Below are positions 42,934-50,163 of a stretch of 64,000 bases of DNA, piece by piece. The DNA comes from JADJRH01 sp046351455 (GTDB lineage: Bacteria > Myxococcota_A > Polyangia > Polyangiales > Polyangiaceae), in contig JAXLYM010000031.1 in assembly GCA_046351455.1 (NCBI GenBank), positions 39,589 through 103,588 of the forward strand. Direction: 5' to 3'. Made by a program: the position numbers and the translations under genes. Positions within the stretch are counted from its first letter, which is position 1. Each line of letters begins with the position of its first letter. The notes under the pieces are model-generated. The model was given only the letters and a program-made list of their open reading frames with translations. It was not told the origin of the DNA and did not search any database.

Positions 42934-43935
42934 ATGTTGAAGTCGCGTTGGTCGAAGGTGCTCGGGATTCTGCCGCTCGTCGGCGCTCTGGCCGGTTTCG
43001 CGGGTTGCAACAACACCCAGGCTTCCTCGGACGAGGCGACCGGGGAAGCGGCCGCGGAGCTTCAGAACGCGCCGCAACGCGGGCCGATGGGCGACAGGGG
43101 GCCGATGGGCGAGCGCGGGCATCGGCCGCACGGCGGGCCCGGCATGCTGCTCGGCGCCGCGCTGCACGAGCTGACGCTCACGGACGCGCAGAAGACCACG
43201 ATCCAGGCGGAGCTCGACGCGCTCAAGCCGAGCGACGACGCGAAGCCGGATTTCGCTGCGCACCGCAAGGCGATCGCGGACGCCGTGCGCTCCGGCAAGA
43301 TCGACGAGGCCGCGCTGCTCGCGCAGATGCCGAAGCCGCCGTTCGATCAGGCCAAGGTCGCGAAGGCGATCGGCGTGCTGCACGACACGCTCACCGCGGA
43401 GCAACGCAAGGAGCTGGTCGAGAAGATCAGCGCGCGCATGGAGAAGATGGGCGACCGCGAAGGACGCGGGCCCCACGGGCCGGACGGTGACGCGGATCGG
43501 CCTGAAAAGAAGGGCGATCGCGGTTCGAAGGGCGAGATGCGCGGGCCGCTCGGACACCTGCTCCAGGGGATCGATCTGACGGACGCGCAGAAGGAGACGA
43601 TCCGCACGGCCATGGAGGCGAACCGGCCGAGCGACGCGGATCGCGACGCGATGAAGGCGAAGCACGACGCGATGAAGACCGCGATGAAGGAGAAGCTCGC
43701 CACGTTCGCGAACGATAAATTCGACGCGACGGCCTTCGCGACGCCGCCCGCGGACGCGCCGATGATGGGGCCAGGCGCCATGTTCGGCCACCAGATCAAG
43801 GTGCTCGCGGCGGTCGTGCCGGTGCTGAACGAGACGCAGCGGGCCGCGCTCGCGAAGAACCTCGAAGAGGCGCCGATGGGTCCGCCCCACATGGGCAAGG
43901 GTCATCACGGCCCCGCGGACGACGAGGCCGAGTAA
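42934..43935 (+). CDS. Spy/CpxP-like lipoprotein with repeated LTxxQ motifs
   Basis: A 333-residue exported protein. A lipobox (GFAGC, Cys25) ends the signal peptide. A Gly/Pro/Met/His-rich stretch (RGPMGDRGPMGERGHRPHGG) is followed by two duplicated halves, each with a helical LTxxQ-type motif: LTLTDAQKTTI and LTAEQRKEL in the first, LTDAQKETI and LNETQRAAL in the second. This is the pattern of Spy and CpxP, periplasmic chaperone-like proteins that sense or relieve envelope or metal stress. The His/Met-rich linkers and the C-terminal GHHGP could bind metal. First gene of a four-gene operon (9, -4 and -4 base gaps to the sigma factor, the anti-sigma candidate and the second Spy-like gene). 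Confidence 0.85.
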   Translation: MLKSRWSKVLGILPLVGALAGFAGCNNTQASSDEATGEAAAELQNAPQRGPMGDRGPMGERGHRPHGGPGMLLGAALHELTLTDAQKTTIQAELDALKPSDDAKPDFAAHRKAIADAVRSGKIDEAALLAQMPKPPFDQAKVAKAIGVLHDTLTAEQRKELVEKISARMEKMGDREGRGPHGPDGDADRPEKKGDRGSKGEMRGPLGHLLQGIDLTDAQKETIRTAMEANRPSDADRDAMKAKHDAMKTAMKEKLATFANDKFDATAFATPPADAPMMGPGAMFGHQIKVLAAVVPVLNETQRAALAKNLEEAPMGPPHMGKGHHGPADDEAE

Positions 43936-43944
43936 TATCGGGCC

Positions 43945-44490
43945 GTGGAGAGCGCCGACCTCAGGTTCCTCGCGGCGCGCGTCGCGAACGGTGACGACGC
44001 GGCCTTCCGCGGCATCGTCGACCGGACGCGGGCTCCACTGTACCGGCTCGCGGCGAGGCTCACGGGCAGCCTCGCCGAGGGCGAAGACGCCCTCCAGGAA
44101 GCGTATGTCGACGCGTACCGCGCGCTCCGTGAAGGGCGGTGGGACGGTCGCTCCAAGGTGGAGACCTGGCTCTACCGCATCGTCACCAACGCCGGGATCG
44201 ACGCGCTGCGCAGGCGAAAAGAGCAGCGCGACGAGGGCACGCACGAGCCGCGGTTCGACGGGCTCGTGGCCGCGGAGGCGCGCGTGGCGCTGCGCGAGCT
44301 CGACGCGATGCTGGACGGGCTCGCGCCGCAGGATCGCGCGGCGCTCGTGCTGACGTCGATCGAAGGGCTCTCGGCGAAGGCCGCGGCGGAGGCGCTCGGC
44401 TGCTCCGAGGGCGCGATCGAACAACGGCTGGTCCGGGCGCGCACCGCGCTGCGGACGAAGCAAGGACGCGAGGAGGCTCGAGGATCATGA
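43945..44490 (+). CDS. ECF RNA polymerase sigma factor
   Basis: A 181-residue sigma factor. Sigma-2 (about 20-85) has LAEGEDALQEAYVDAYRAL and the WLYRIVTNAGIDALRRRK helix. Sigma-4 (about 120-175) has LAPQDRAALVLTSIEGLSAK and GCSEGAIEQRLVRAR. Starts at GTG 43945, ten bases after the preceding stop, and overlaps the next gene by ATGA. It probably drives this operon and its stress regulon. Confidence 0.94.
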   Translation: MESADLRFLAARVANGDDAAFRGIVDRTRAPLYRLAARLTGSLAEGEDALQEAYVDAYRALREGRWDGRSKVETWLYRIVTNAGIDALRRRKEQRDEGTHEPRFDGLVAAEARVALRELDAMLDGLAPQDRAALVLTSIEGLSAKAAAEALGCSEGAIEQRLVRARTALRTKQGREEARGS

Positions 44491-44933
44491 GCGGCGTGGA
44501 TCTGGAACGAGAGCTCGAACGGCTCCGCGCCGCGACGGACGCCATCGAGCCGGACGACGGCTTCACCGACGCGATCTTCCGCGCGGTGAAGGGTGACGTG
44601 AGCGACGAGCCGCTCGCGGAGATCGCGCGCGCGACCGAGTCGATCGACGCCTCGCCTGCGATCGCCGACGCCGTGATGGAGCGCGTGCGGTCCGAAGCGG
44701 CGCGACCGGCGCGAGGCGCGGCGCCCGTGATCCCGATCGACGCATCCCAAAAATCTCGAAAAACGAAGCCTCGCGCGGGCTCGTGGACGGACGGCGTGAC
44801 GCGCACCGGGCCGTTCGCGCTCGGGCTCGCGTTCGTGGCGGCGGCGGCGGGCGTGGTGTTCTTCGTGTCGACGCAGAGCGACGCGGACGCGACGGTGGCC
44901 ACGGCGGTGGACGCGGTGGAGGTGGTCTGGTGA
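44487..44933 (+). CDS. Probable anti-sigma factor, tail-anchored
   Basis: A 148-residue protein with a 105-residue cytoplasmic part, one membrane helix (about 108-128, GPFALGLAFVAAAAGVVFF) and a 20-residue outer tail. The cytoplasmic part contains two similar 30-residue stretches, EPDDGFTDAIFRAVKGDVSDEP and SIDASPAIADAVMERVRSEA. There is no HxxxCxxC zinc motif. The position between sigma factor and Spy-like sensor, with four-base overlaps on both sides, is the ground for calling it the anti-sigma factor. Confidence 0.7.
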   Translation: MSGVDLERELERLRAATDAIEPDDGFTDAIFRAVKGDVSDEPLAEIARATESIDASPAIADAVMERVRSEAARPARGAAPVIPIDASQKSRKTKPRAGSWTDGVTRTGPFALGLAFVAAAAGVVFFVSTQSDADATVATAVDAVEVVW

Positions 44934-45427
44934 CGGAAGAAGGCGTGACGAGCGAGGCGCCGCGGCCCTCCGCGGAGGCATCATCGCCGGCGAATGGAAG
45001 CGCGCGGCGCAAGGCGATCCTGATGCTCGCGGCGATGTTCGTGCTGGGCGGCGCGACGGGCGGCGCCATCGGACGCGCGTCGGCGCTGCGCGACATGCGG
45101 CACATGATGGAAGGCCCGCCCGGGGAGGCGCGCGCGAACTTCCGCATCGAGGCGCTGCGGAGGCACCTGGATCTGAGCGCGGATCAGGTCGACAAGATGC
45201 GCGCGGTGATGGCCGAGGCCGACGCGGAGCGCGACAAGGCGATGGCCGCGTGCGACCCCGGCATGGAGGAGCTGCGCAAGCGCACGGACGCGAAGGTGCG
45301 CGCGATCCTCACCGACGAGCAGCAGAAGCGCTTCGACGAGCTGCAGAAGCGCCGCGGCCGGCCGGGCCCGTGGGGTGGACCGATGGGTGGGCCGATGGGT
45401 GGACCGCCGCCTCCGCCGCCGCCGTGA
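44930..45427 (+). CDS. Membrane-bound Spy/CnrX-like periplasmic sensor
   Basis: A 165-residue protein with a cytoplasmic start, one membrane helix (about 29-48) and a periplasmic helical hairpin with LTxxQ-like motifs (LDLSADQVDKMRAVM and ILTDEQQKRFDEL). It ends in GPMGGPMGG and seven Pro. The topology and motif match CnrX/ZraP-like metal or stress sensors. GTG start (44930) overlaps the preceding stop by GTGA. The last 119 bases overlap, on the opposite strand, the 3' end of the WYL gene. Confidence 0.8.
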   Translation: MTEEGVTSEAPRPSAEASSPANGSARRKAILMLAAMFVLGGATGGAIGRASALRDMRHMMEGPPGEARANFRIEALRRHLDLSADQVDKMRAVMAEADAERDKAMAACDPGMEELRKRTDAKVRAILTDEQQKRFDELQKRRGRPGPWGGPMGGPMGGPPPPPPP

Positions 45428-46064
45428 CGTCCTCCAGCGCCGCCTTCTCGATGCGATCGAGGCGAAGGCGGCGCGTCGCTCGAGCGTCCGCGCCGAGCTC
45501 CTCGCACTCCAGGATCGTCATCGTCCGCTCCGCGAGGAGCCGCGTGATGCGCACGACGCGCGAGCTCGCGGTGCCGTCGCCGTGGCGGTACGCGACGCGC
45601 ATCGGCCGGTCCTCGAACCACGCGCGCTCGACGATCGCGCGCACCTCCGGAGGCGGCGCGAGCGCGGGGATGCCCACGAACAGTAGGTTCTCGACGTGGC
45701 GCGCGAGCTCGCGTTGCGCCTGCGTGGAGAGGGCGCCGCGCACCTTGTCGAGGGCGCTCTCCATCGTGTCGGTGAACGGCACGAGGCGCATCTCAGTGGC
45801 CCAGCGCCCGACGACGACGAGCAGCGCCGCCTCCCGCGCGGTGAAGTTCACGGGAGGCAGCGTGTAGCTGCGATCGAGGGCGTATCCGCCGCCGGGCCCG
45901 CGGTCGGCGTGAAGCGGGAGCGCCGCCTCGCGGAGCTCGTCGAGGTCGCGGTAGATGGTGCGCACGGTGACGCCGAACCGCTGCGCGAGGGCCTCCGCGG
46001 TGACCCCGGTGCGGCGCGCGCGCAGGTGCTCGGCGAGGGCGAAGAGGCGGGCCTTCTTGCGCAT
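45309..46064 (-). CDS. HTH/WYL-domain transcriptional regulator (YafY-like)
   Basis: A 251-residue regulator. The N-terminal winged helix (residues 1-60) is of the DeoR-like type: RKKARLFALAEHLRARR, then VTAEALAQRFGVTVRTIYRDL. The middle contains LPPVNFTAREAALLVVVG. The WYL-like region follows (AYRHGDGTASSRVVRITRLLAE) in a degenerate form without the W-Y-L tripeptide. ATG 46064 is chosen because the frame beyond it reaches across the divergent protease start. The tail (about 40 residues, His/Ala/Arg-rich) is antisense to the Spy-like gene. It may control the divergent protease gene 82 bases away. Confidence 0.85.
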   Translation of the reverse strand: MRKKARLFALAEHLRARRTGVTAEALAQRFGVTVRTIYRDLDELREAALPLHADRGPGGGYALDRSYTLPPVNFTAREAALLVVVGRWATEMRLVPFTDTMESALDKVRGALSTQAQRELARHVENLLFVGIPALAPPPEVRAIVERAWFEDRPMRVAYRHGDGTASSRVVRITRLLAERTMTILECEELGADARATRRLRLDRIEKAALEDVTAAAEAAVHPSAHPSVHPTGPAGRGASAARRSASAARR

Positions 46065-46146
46065 GAATGACTGACAGAAGGGTGACACACTCGCGGCGCT
46101 GGCGGGAGCCTGGGATTCCTCCCGAGACGACTGTAGTCTCCGGACG

Positions 46147-47103
46147 ATGATCCTGACGGACGACACGGAGAACACCAAGACAACCACGTTCATCGGCGAG
46201 ATCGACGCGGACCATTACGCTCTGTGCGAGGCCCTCTCCGTCAAGCTCACGGGGGGCGTGCGGGGCGGGTTGTTCACCGGCTCCGGCGTGGTCTTCAAGC
46301 TCGACGAGACGAGCCACAAGACGTACGTCGTGACGGCCAAGCACAACCTGCATATCGCCGGAAAAGGCACCGGGAACGAAGGTGACGATCTCGTCGACTA
46401 CTTCAAGAGCCAGATCAGCGTGAAGGTCGAGGCCGTGGCCAACACCCACGCGATCTCGGACGTCGTCTTTCCGGACGGCAAGGCGGCCGACTTCAACTAC
46501 GATGTCTGCATCCTGGAGGTCACGTCCCAGACGCTGGCGCAGGGCGTGAGTCAGGCGCTCTCGAAGGGGCTGCGCAATGAATTCGTGTCCTCCAAGGGCC
46601 GGAGCGGCAGCCTCTGGACGGATCGGAGCAACCGCCAGCTCTGGGACTTCCTGTCCAGGGACACGGCGAAGAATGTCCTCACCGGCGCGAACGGCTTCAA
46701 GGGCTATCACCTCCTCCAGATCGGGAACGGCAAGACGAGCTCGGGCTCGATGGCCAGCGACGGGTTCAAGAAGCGTGGAATCAGCATCGCGGCGCCCCGG
46801 AACCAGGCGCTCTCCGGGTGCGAGTGGATCGACAAGACGAAGGAGGGCTACGAGGACGTCTTCATCTTCCCGTCGACGAACACCTTCACGAGCGCCCCCG
46901 GCGACTCCGGTGGTCCGGTGTTCGCGTTCGACTCGACGAGGACGAGGTCGTTCCTCGTCGGCGTGAATTTGGGGGCCAATTTCTACAAGAACAAGGTCGA
47001 CAACAACCCCAACAGCGCCACCGTGAACAACGCGTTCACCGTGCTCACGACCGACAACATCAACGGCGTCGCAGGGTACGATTTGCAGGGGGTGTACGGC
47101 TGA
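46147..47103 (+). CDS. Trypsin-fold serine protease without signal peptide
   Basis: A 318-residue S1-type protease. The triad is visible: His66 (YVVTAKHNL), Asp119 (NYDVCILEV) and Ser254 (APGDSGGPVFAF). It begins MILTDDTENTKTTT and shows no signal peptide or membrane helix, whereas bacterial trypsin-like proteases are normally exported. It lacks a PDZ domain. The gene is less extreme in codon use than its neighbours (more AAG, AAC, ACG mixtures and a Lys/Asn-rich product), possibly acquired. It is divergent from a WYL regulator. Candidates: cytoplasmic effector of a defence or death pathway, or a non-classically secreted enzyme. Confidence 0.85.
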   Translation: MILTDDTENTKTTTFIGEIDADHYALCEALSVKLTGGVRGGLFTGSGVVFKLDETSHKTYVVTAKHNLHIAGKGTGNEGDDLVDYFKSQISVKVEAVANTHAISDVVFPDGKAADFNYDVCILEVTSQTLAQGVSQALSKGLRNEFVSSKGRSGSLWTDRSNRQLWDFLSRDTAKNVLTGANGFKGYHLLQIGNGKTSSGSMASDGFKKRGISIAAPRNQALSGCEWIDKTKEGYEDVFIFPSTNTFTSAPGDSGGPVFAFDSTRTRSFLVGVNLGANFYKNKVDNNPNSATVNNAFTVLTTDNINGVAGYDLQGVYG

Positions 47104-47112
47104 TCGGAGCTG

Positions 47113-47385
47113 TCAGCGGCTGGAGTAGATGACCGAGTGTCCGAACACTCTCTCGACGGCCCAGTACACCACCTCACGGCGACGCGGCCGTCACGCAGCG
47201 CCGTCATCGCGACGCCGTCGACGCGCGGGGCCTTCGCCTTCCCCGCGGCCTGCACGGGCAGCGCGTCCGGGTTCTGCTTGTTGTTGAGGGCGAGGCGGAA
47301 GCGGCCCTCTCCGAGGTACGCGAGCGTGCGTTCCTTGACCTTTCTCCGCGAAGAGGGACAGCTTCGGGAGGTGGAGAGCGCTCAT
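47113..47385 (-). CDS. Small protein coupled to the sterol reductase, two frame breaks
   Basis: The ATG (47383-47385) overlaps the sterol-reductase stop (TGATG). The start MSALHLPKLSLFAEK continues, if one base of the T3 run at 47341-47343 is removed, as KERTLAYLGEGRFRLALNNK and NPDALPVQAAGKAKAPRVDG, then VAMTALRDGRVAV. If one base is added near 47175 it ends VVYWAVERVFGHSVIYSSR before TGA 47113-47115. The two changes compensate, giving a 90-residue protein. No domain recognised. Either two sequencing errors or a decaying gene; the continuity of sense across both breaks favours errors. Confidence 0.55.
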
Positions 47386-48782
47386 CAGAACACGCCGGGG
47401 ATCACTTTGTAAGGCACCTTCGCGCAATAAGCGTCCCAATCGGCGCCGTACTTGGTGCGGCACCGCTTGTCGTCGCGCACGGAGCGATCGAGCAGCAGGA
47501 TGGTGAGGAACGTCACGTAGAAATAAGGCACGAACCCGCTCGCGCCGGCGGGGAGGGCCCACGCGAGGGCGAGGAGGATCTCCGGCACGTAATGAAAGTG
47601 CCGCGCCACTCCCCAGTAGCCGGACGCGAGCAGCAGACTCTCGTGCTCCGCGCCGTCGGCGGTGCGGTATTTCGCGCGGATCACGACCGGCGCCTTCCCC
47701 CACACCGGCGCGGCGCCGTTCGTCGCGCGGGTGCGCTGCCGCTGCGCGTCCGCCTCGTAGTTGGCCCAGATCGCGGCGAGGCCGAGCGCCACGCAGAAGA
47801 TCGCGTACGGCGTCGAGATCTCGATCGGCCGGAGGACGAGGTACTGCGCGGACAGCGTGTAGACAGCCGCGATCCAGCACATGACGCCCCAGCAGATGTA
47901 GTAGCCGAAGCGATCGTGCATGATGTCGAGGGAGGTGAAATAACCGCTCTCCCAGTAGAAGAATTTGAGGATGTACACGAGCTGCAGCCCCACGCAGACG
48001 AGCATCGCGTTCGTGGGGTGCCCGTGGTTCAAGGAGGCTTGTTTCGCCGCGAAGGAGACGATGATCACGGCCCAGCCCATCATCCCGAAGCGGCAGTTGA
48101 TGAGCTGCTTCAGGTTCACGCCGAGGACGCTCGGGTGCAGCTCCGTGCCCCAGTAATAGTCGAAGACGAAGTTGCCCGTGCGGCTGGCGTCGCCGGTGGA
48201 GGGCGCGTGGATCCCCTTGAAATAGAGCCCCAGACAGAACACGAACGCGAAGGCGATGATCGTGGAGAGGACGGCTCCGAAGTGGTCCCACACGATGCCC
48301 GCGTCGAAGAGGTGAGCGCCGTACGAGGCCCCGAGGAAGAGGGCCAGTGTCACGAAGAAGGCCGCGACGCCGTTGAGCTTGTACCGAGGCCGCGCGCCGG
48401 TCGGAGACAGCGGTCCTTCGTAGACGCGGCCGGGCAGCACCAGGAGCAGCACCAGCTCGACGAGGAGGAACGTCGCGAGGAGGGCGGCGGCGGTCCACGT
48501 GGGCGCGGGAAAGCGCTCCACGGCCGTGTGCAGCCCCTGGGCCGAGAAGAGCCGCAGGAGCGAGCCGTCGAGATGCGTGCACACGATCCAGAACACGATG
48601 GCGGCGGGCGGCGTGATCACCATCAGGAGCAGCGGCCCCAGCGTCATGCGGACGAAGCGGGCGGCGCCGGAGGTGGACTGTCCGGCCCAGGTGGTGAGTC
48701 GCGGCGCCCCCTCGGTGCCGGCGCCCGGCGGTGCAACCGGGGAGTCGGCCGGCGTCGTTGTCTGGATGCGCTCCATCGTCAT
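47385..48782 (-). CDS. DHCR7/ERG24-family sterol reductase
   Basis: A 465-residue polytopic membrane protein of the ergosterol biosynthesis ERG4/ERG24 family, which reduces sterol ring or side-chain double bonds with NADPH. Nine or ten membrane helices are predicted. Conserved blocks are FDYYWGTELHPSVLGVNLK, NCRFGMMGW, LLASGYWGVARHFHYVPEI and the C-terminal DDKRCRTKYGADWDAYC then VPYKVIPGVF. The GYWGxxRHFHY block is closest to 7-dehydrocholesterol reductases. Start ATG 48782 gives a Pro/Thr-rich first 45 residues. It is coupled to the small gene downstream. No squalene-cyclising genes are in the window. Exact bond specificity cannot be read from sequence. Confidence 0.9.
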   Translation of the reverse strand: MTMERIQTTTPADSPVAPPGAGTEGAPRLTTWAGQSTSGAARFVRMTLGPLLLMVITPPAAIVFWIVCTHLDGSLLRLFSAQGLHTAVERFPAPTWTAAALLATFLLVELVLLLVLPGRVYEGPLSPTGARPRYKLNGVAAFFVTLALFLGASYGAHLFDAGIVWDHFGAVLSTIIAFAFVFCLGLYFKGIHAPSTGDASRTGNFVFDYYWGTELHPSVLGVNLKQLINCRFGMMGWAVIIVSFAAKQASLNHGHPTNAMLVCVGLQLVYILKFFYWESGYFTSLDIMHDRFGYYICWGVMCWIAAVYTLSAQYLVLRPIEISTPYAIFCVALGLAAIWANYEADAQRQRTRATNGAAPVWGKAPVVIRAKYRTADGAEHESLLLASGYWGVARHFHYVPEILLALAWALPAGASGFVPYFYVTFLTILLLDRSVRDDKRCRTKYGADWDAYCAKVPYKVIPGVF

Positions 48783-48993
48783 GCGAACAGACTACCAGGA
48801 CCGTCGCGCGATGGGGCGGTGTGTTGTGTCGAGATCACGAAAATCGCGTCGCGCGCGCCGCGATCACGTAGGCGCCGCCAGCGTCACGAAGCGGCGCGAG
48901 GCGGGAGGAGTGACGCGGTGGGTCGTGCCTCTTCGAAAATGGTGTAGAGTCCCGTCCGTGGAGAGGCGTCCTTTCCGGACGCGCGGAGACATC

Positions 48994-49257
48994 ATGGCGA
49001 ACCACACATTCCAGGTCACGTTCCAGGGCACGGCCGACGAGATCGTCGCGAAGGCGAAGTCTGGAATCCAGAGTCAGGGCGGCACCTTCACCGGCGACAC
49101 GGCGACGGGCAACCTCATCGCGAACACCCCCGCAGGCAAGGTGAAGGGCAATTATCGAGTGAGCGGACAGGTCATCTCCTTCGAGATCACCGACAAGCCC
49201 TTCGTGGTCCCGGCCAGCGTCATCGAGGCGCAGGTGCGAAAGTTCATCCTGAGCTGA
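48994..49257 (+). CDS. Small beta-rich protein of unknown function
   Basis: An 87-residue cytoplasmic protein (no signal peptide) of alternating strands: HTFQVTFQGTADEIVAKAKS, then GGTFTGDTATGNLIANTPAG and GNYRVSGQVISFEITDKPF, then a C-terminal helix (VPASVIEAQVRKFIL). The plan resembles small lipid- or polyketide-cyclase-like START-related or coat-like folds, but no family is recognised. ATG 48994 has GGAG seven bases upstream. It is monocistronic. Confidence 0.75.
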   Translation: MANHTFQVTFQGTADEIVAKAKSGIQSQGGTFTGDTATGNLIANTPAGKVKGNYRVSGQVISFEITDKPFVVPASVIEAQVRKFILS

Positions 49258-49335
49258 AGAGGCTGTGCGGCGTGAGGTGCACCGGAGGAGCTGGGCCGGT
49301 GCACCGGACGCAGGCGTCTGCGTGAAGGGTGGGAG

Positions 49336-49941
49336 TCAGGGGCTACACCGCCCTTGTTCGCAATGGGCGCTCGGGACCGCGCACGAAGGGATCGCCCGCG
49401 GATAGGTCGAGTCGCAGTCGCCGGCTTTCCATGCTGGACAGGCGGTGTCGGCGATCTCCTTGATGGCCTTGTCGAACGCGGCTTTCTGGTCCTTCGCCAC
49501 CGACGCGCCGCACCCGCCGGTCACGCACGTGCCGTCCGACGCCAGCACGCAATCCGAGTCGCTCTTGCAAGCGCTCGCGGCCTTCAGAGCGAGGGTCACC
49601 GCGTTTTGGGGAGGGCTGAAGATGGCGCTGCATTCAGCGAAGGAGAGCGTACCAGTCTTCGTGGGTGGCAGCTTCGCGAGCTCGGCGCGGATCGCCTTCA
49701 TCGTGCCGCGATCCAGGCCAGTCTCCGGCGGTTCGGGCTTCGGCCGGGGCGCCGGAGGGGAGCTGTCGTCTCCGGCTGGCTCGCCGGAGGTGGAGCCGCC
49801 CGCTCGCTCGTCCAGCGAAACAGCGGGCGTCGCCGCGGGAGGCCCCTCGTTGCACGCGCCCCAGACGAGGGGGAGCGCGAGAGAGCCGAAGACGAAGGCG
49901 ATCATGAGAGAGCGCCGGCCGGAGCGATTGAGGTCACGCAT
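49336..49941 (-). CDS. Cys-rich putative lipoprotein, function unknown
   Basis: A 201-residue exported protein. A signal peptide (residues 10-29) ends WGAC (Cys30), a non-ideal lipobox. A Pro/Ser/Glu linker (31-75) leads to a C-terminal part with eight Cys, among them ACKSDSDCVLA, GTCVTGGCGA, CPAWKAGDCDS and SAHCEQGRC. The SDSDC-like spacing and the xxCxxGxC end are common to small secreted myxobacterial proteins with disulphides. No enzyme motif. Its own transcript, with converging neighbours. Confidence 0.75.
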   Translation of the reverse strand: MRDLNRSGRRSLMIAFVFGSLALPLVWGACNEGPPAATPAVSLDERAGGSTSGEPAGDDSSPPAPRPKPEPPETGLDRGTMKAIRAELAKLPPTKTGTLSFAECSAIFSPPQNAVTLALKAASACKSDSDCVLASDGTCVTGGCGASVAKDQKAAFDKAIKEIADTACPAWKAGDCDSTYPRAIPSCAVPSAHCEQGRCSP

Positions 49942-50076
49942 TCGTCCGCGTTATAACACGTTCGGATCGAATGGAGCGGCTGAGTCGCCCTCCCGAGGAA
50001 TACGCGGCCGGCCCTGCCTGCGCACGAGACGATTGACAGCAACGCGCCGGTAAGAACATCGTGGCAGGAACCGACG

Positions 50077-50139
50077 ATGACGACCGAGCTCTTCTGGCTG
50101 GTGCTCACCGCGCTCCTCGCCCACGCGACGACCGGCTGA
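50077..50139 (+). pseudogene. Fragment of a MAPEG-like membrane protein gene
   Basis: An ATG-led 20-codon frame reads MTTELFWLVLTALLAHATTG and stops at 50137-50139. The first 14 residues match the usual start of MAPEG-family proteins (MTTELFWLxLTALL), after which the match ends. It looks like the 5' remnant of a deleted gene. A small expressed peptide is possible but less likely. The rest of 49942-50163 has no gene. Confidence 0.4.
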
Positions 50140-50163
50140 AGCAAGAGGGCTCTCTTCGCGGCG

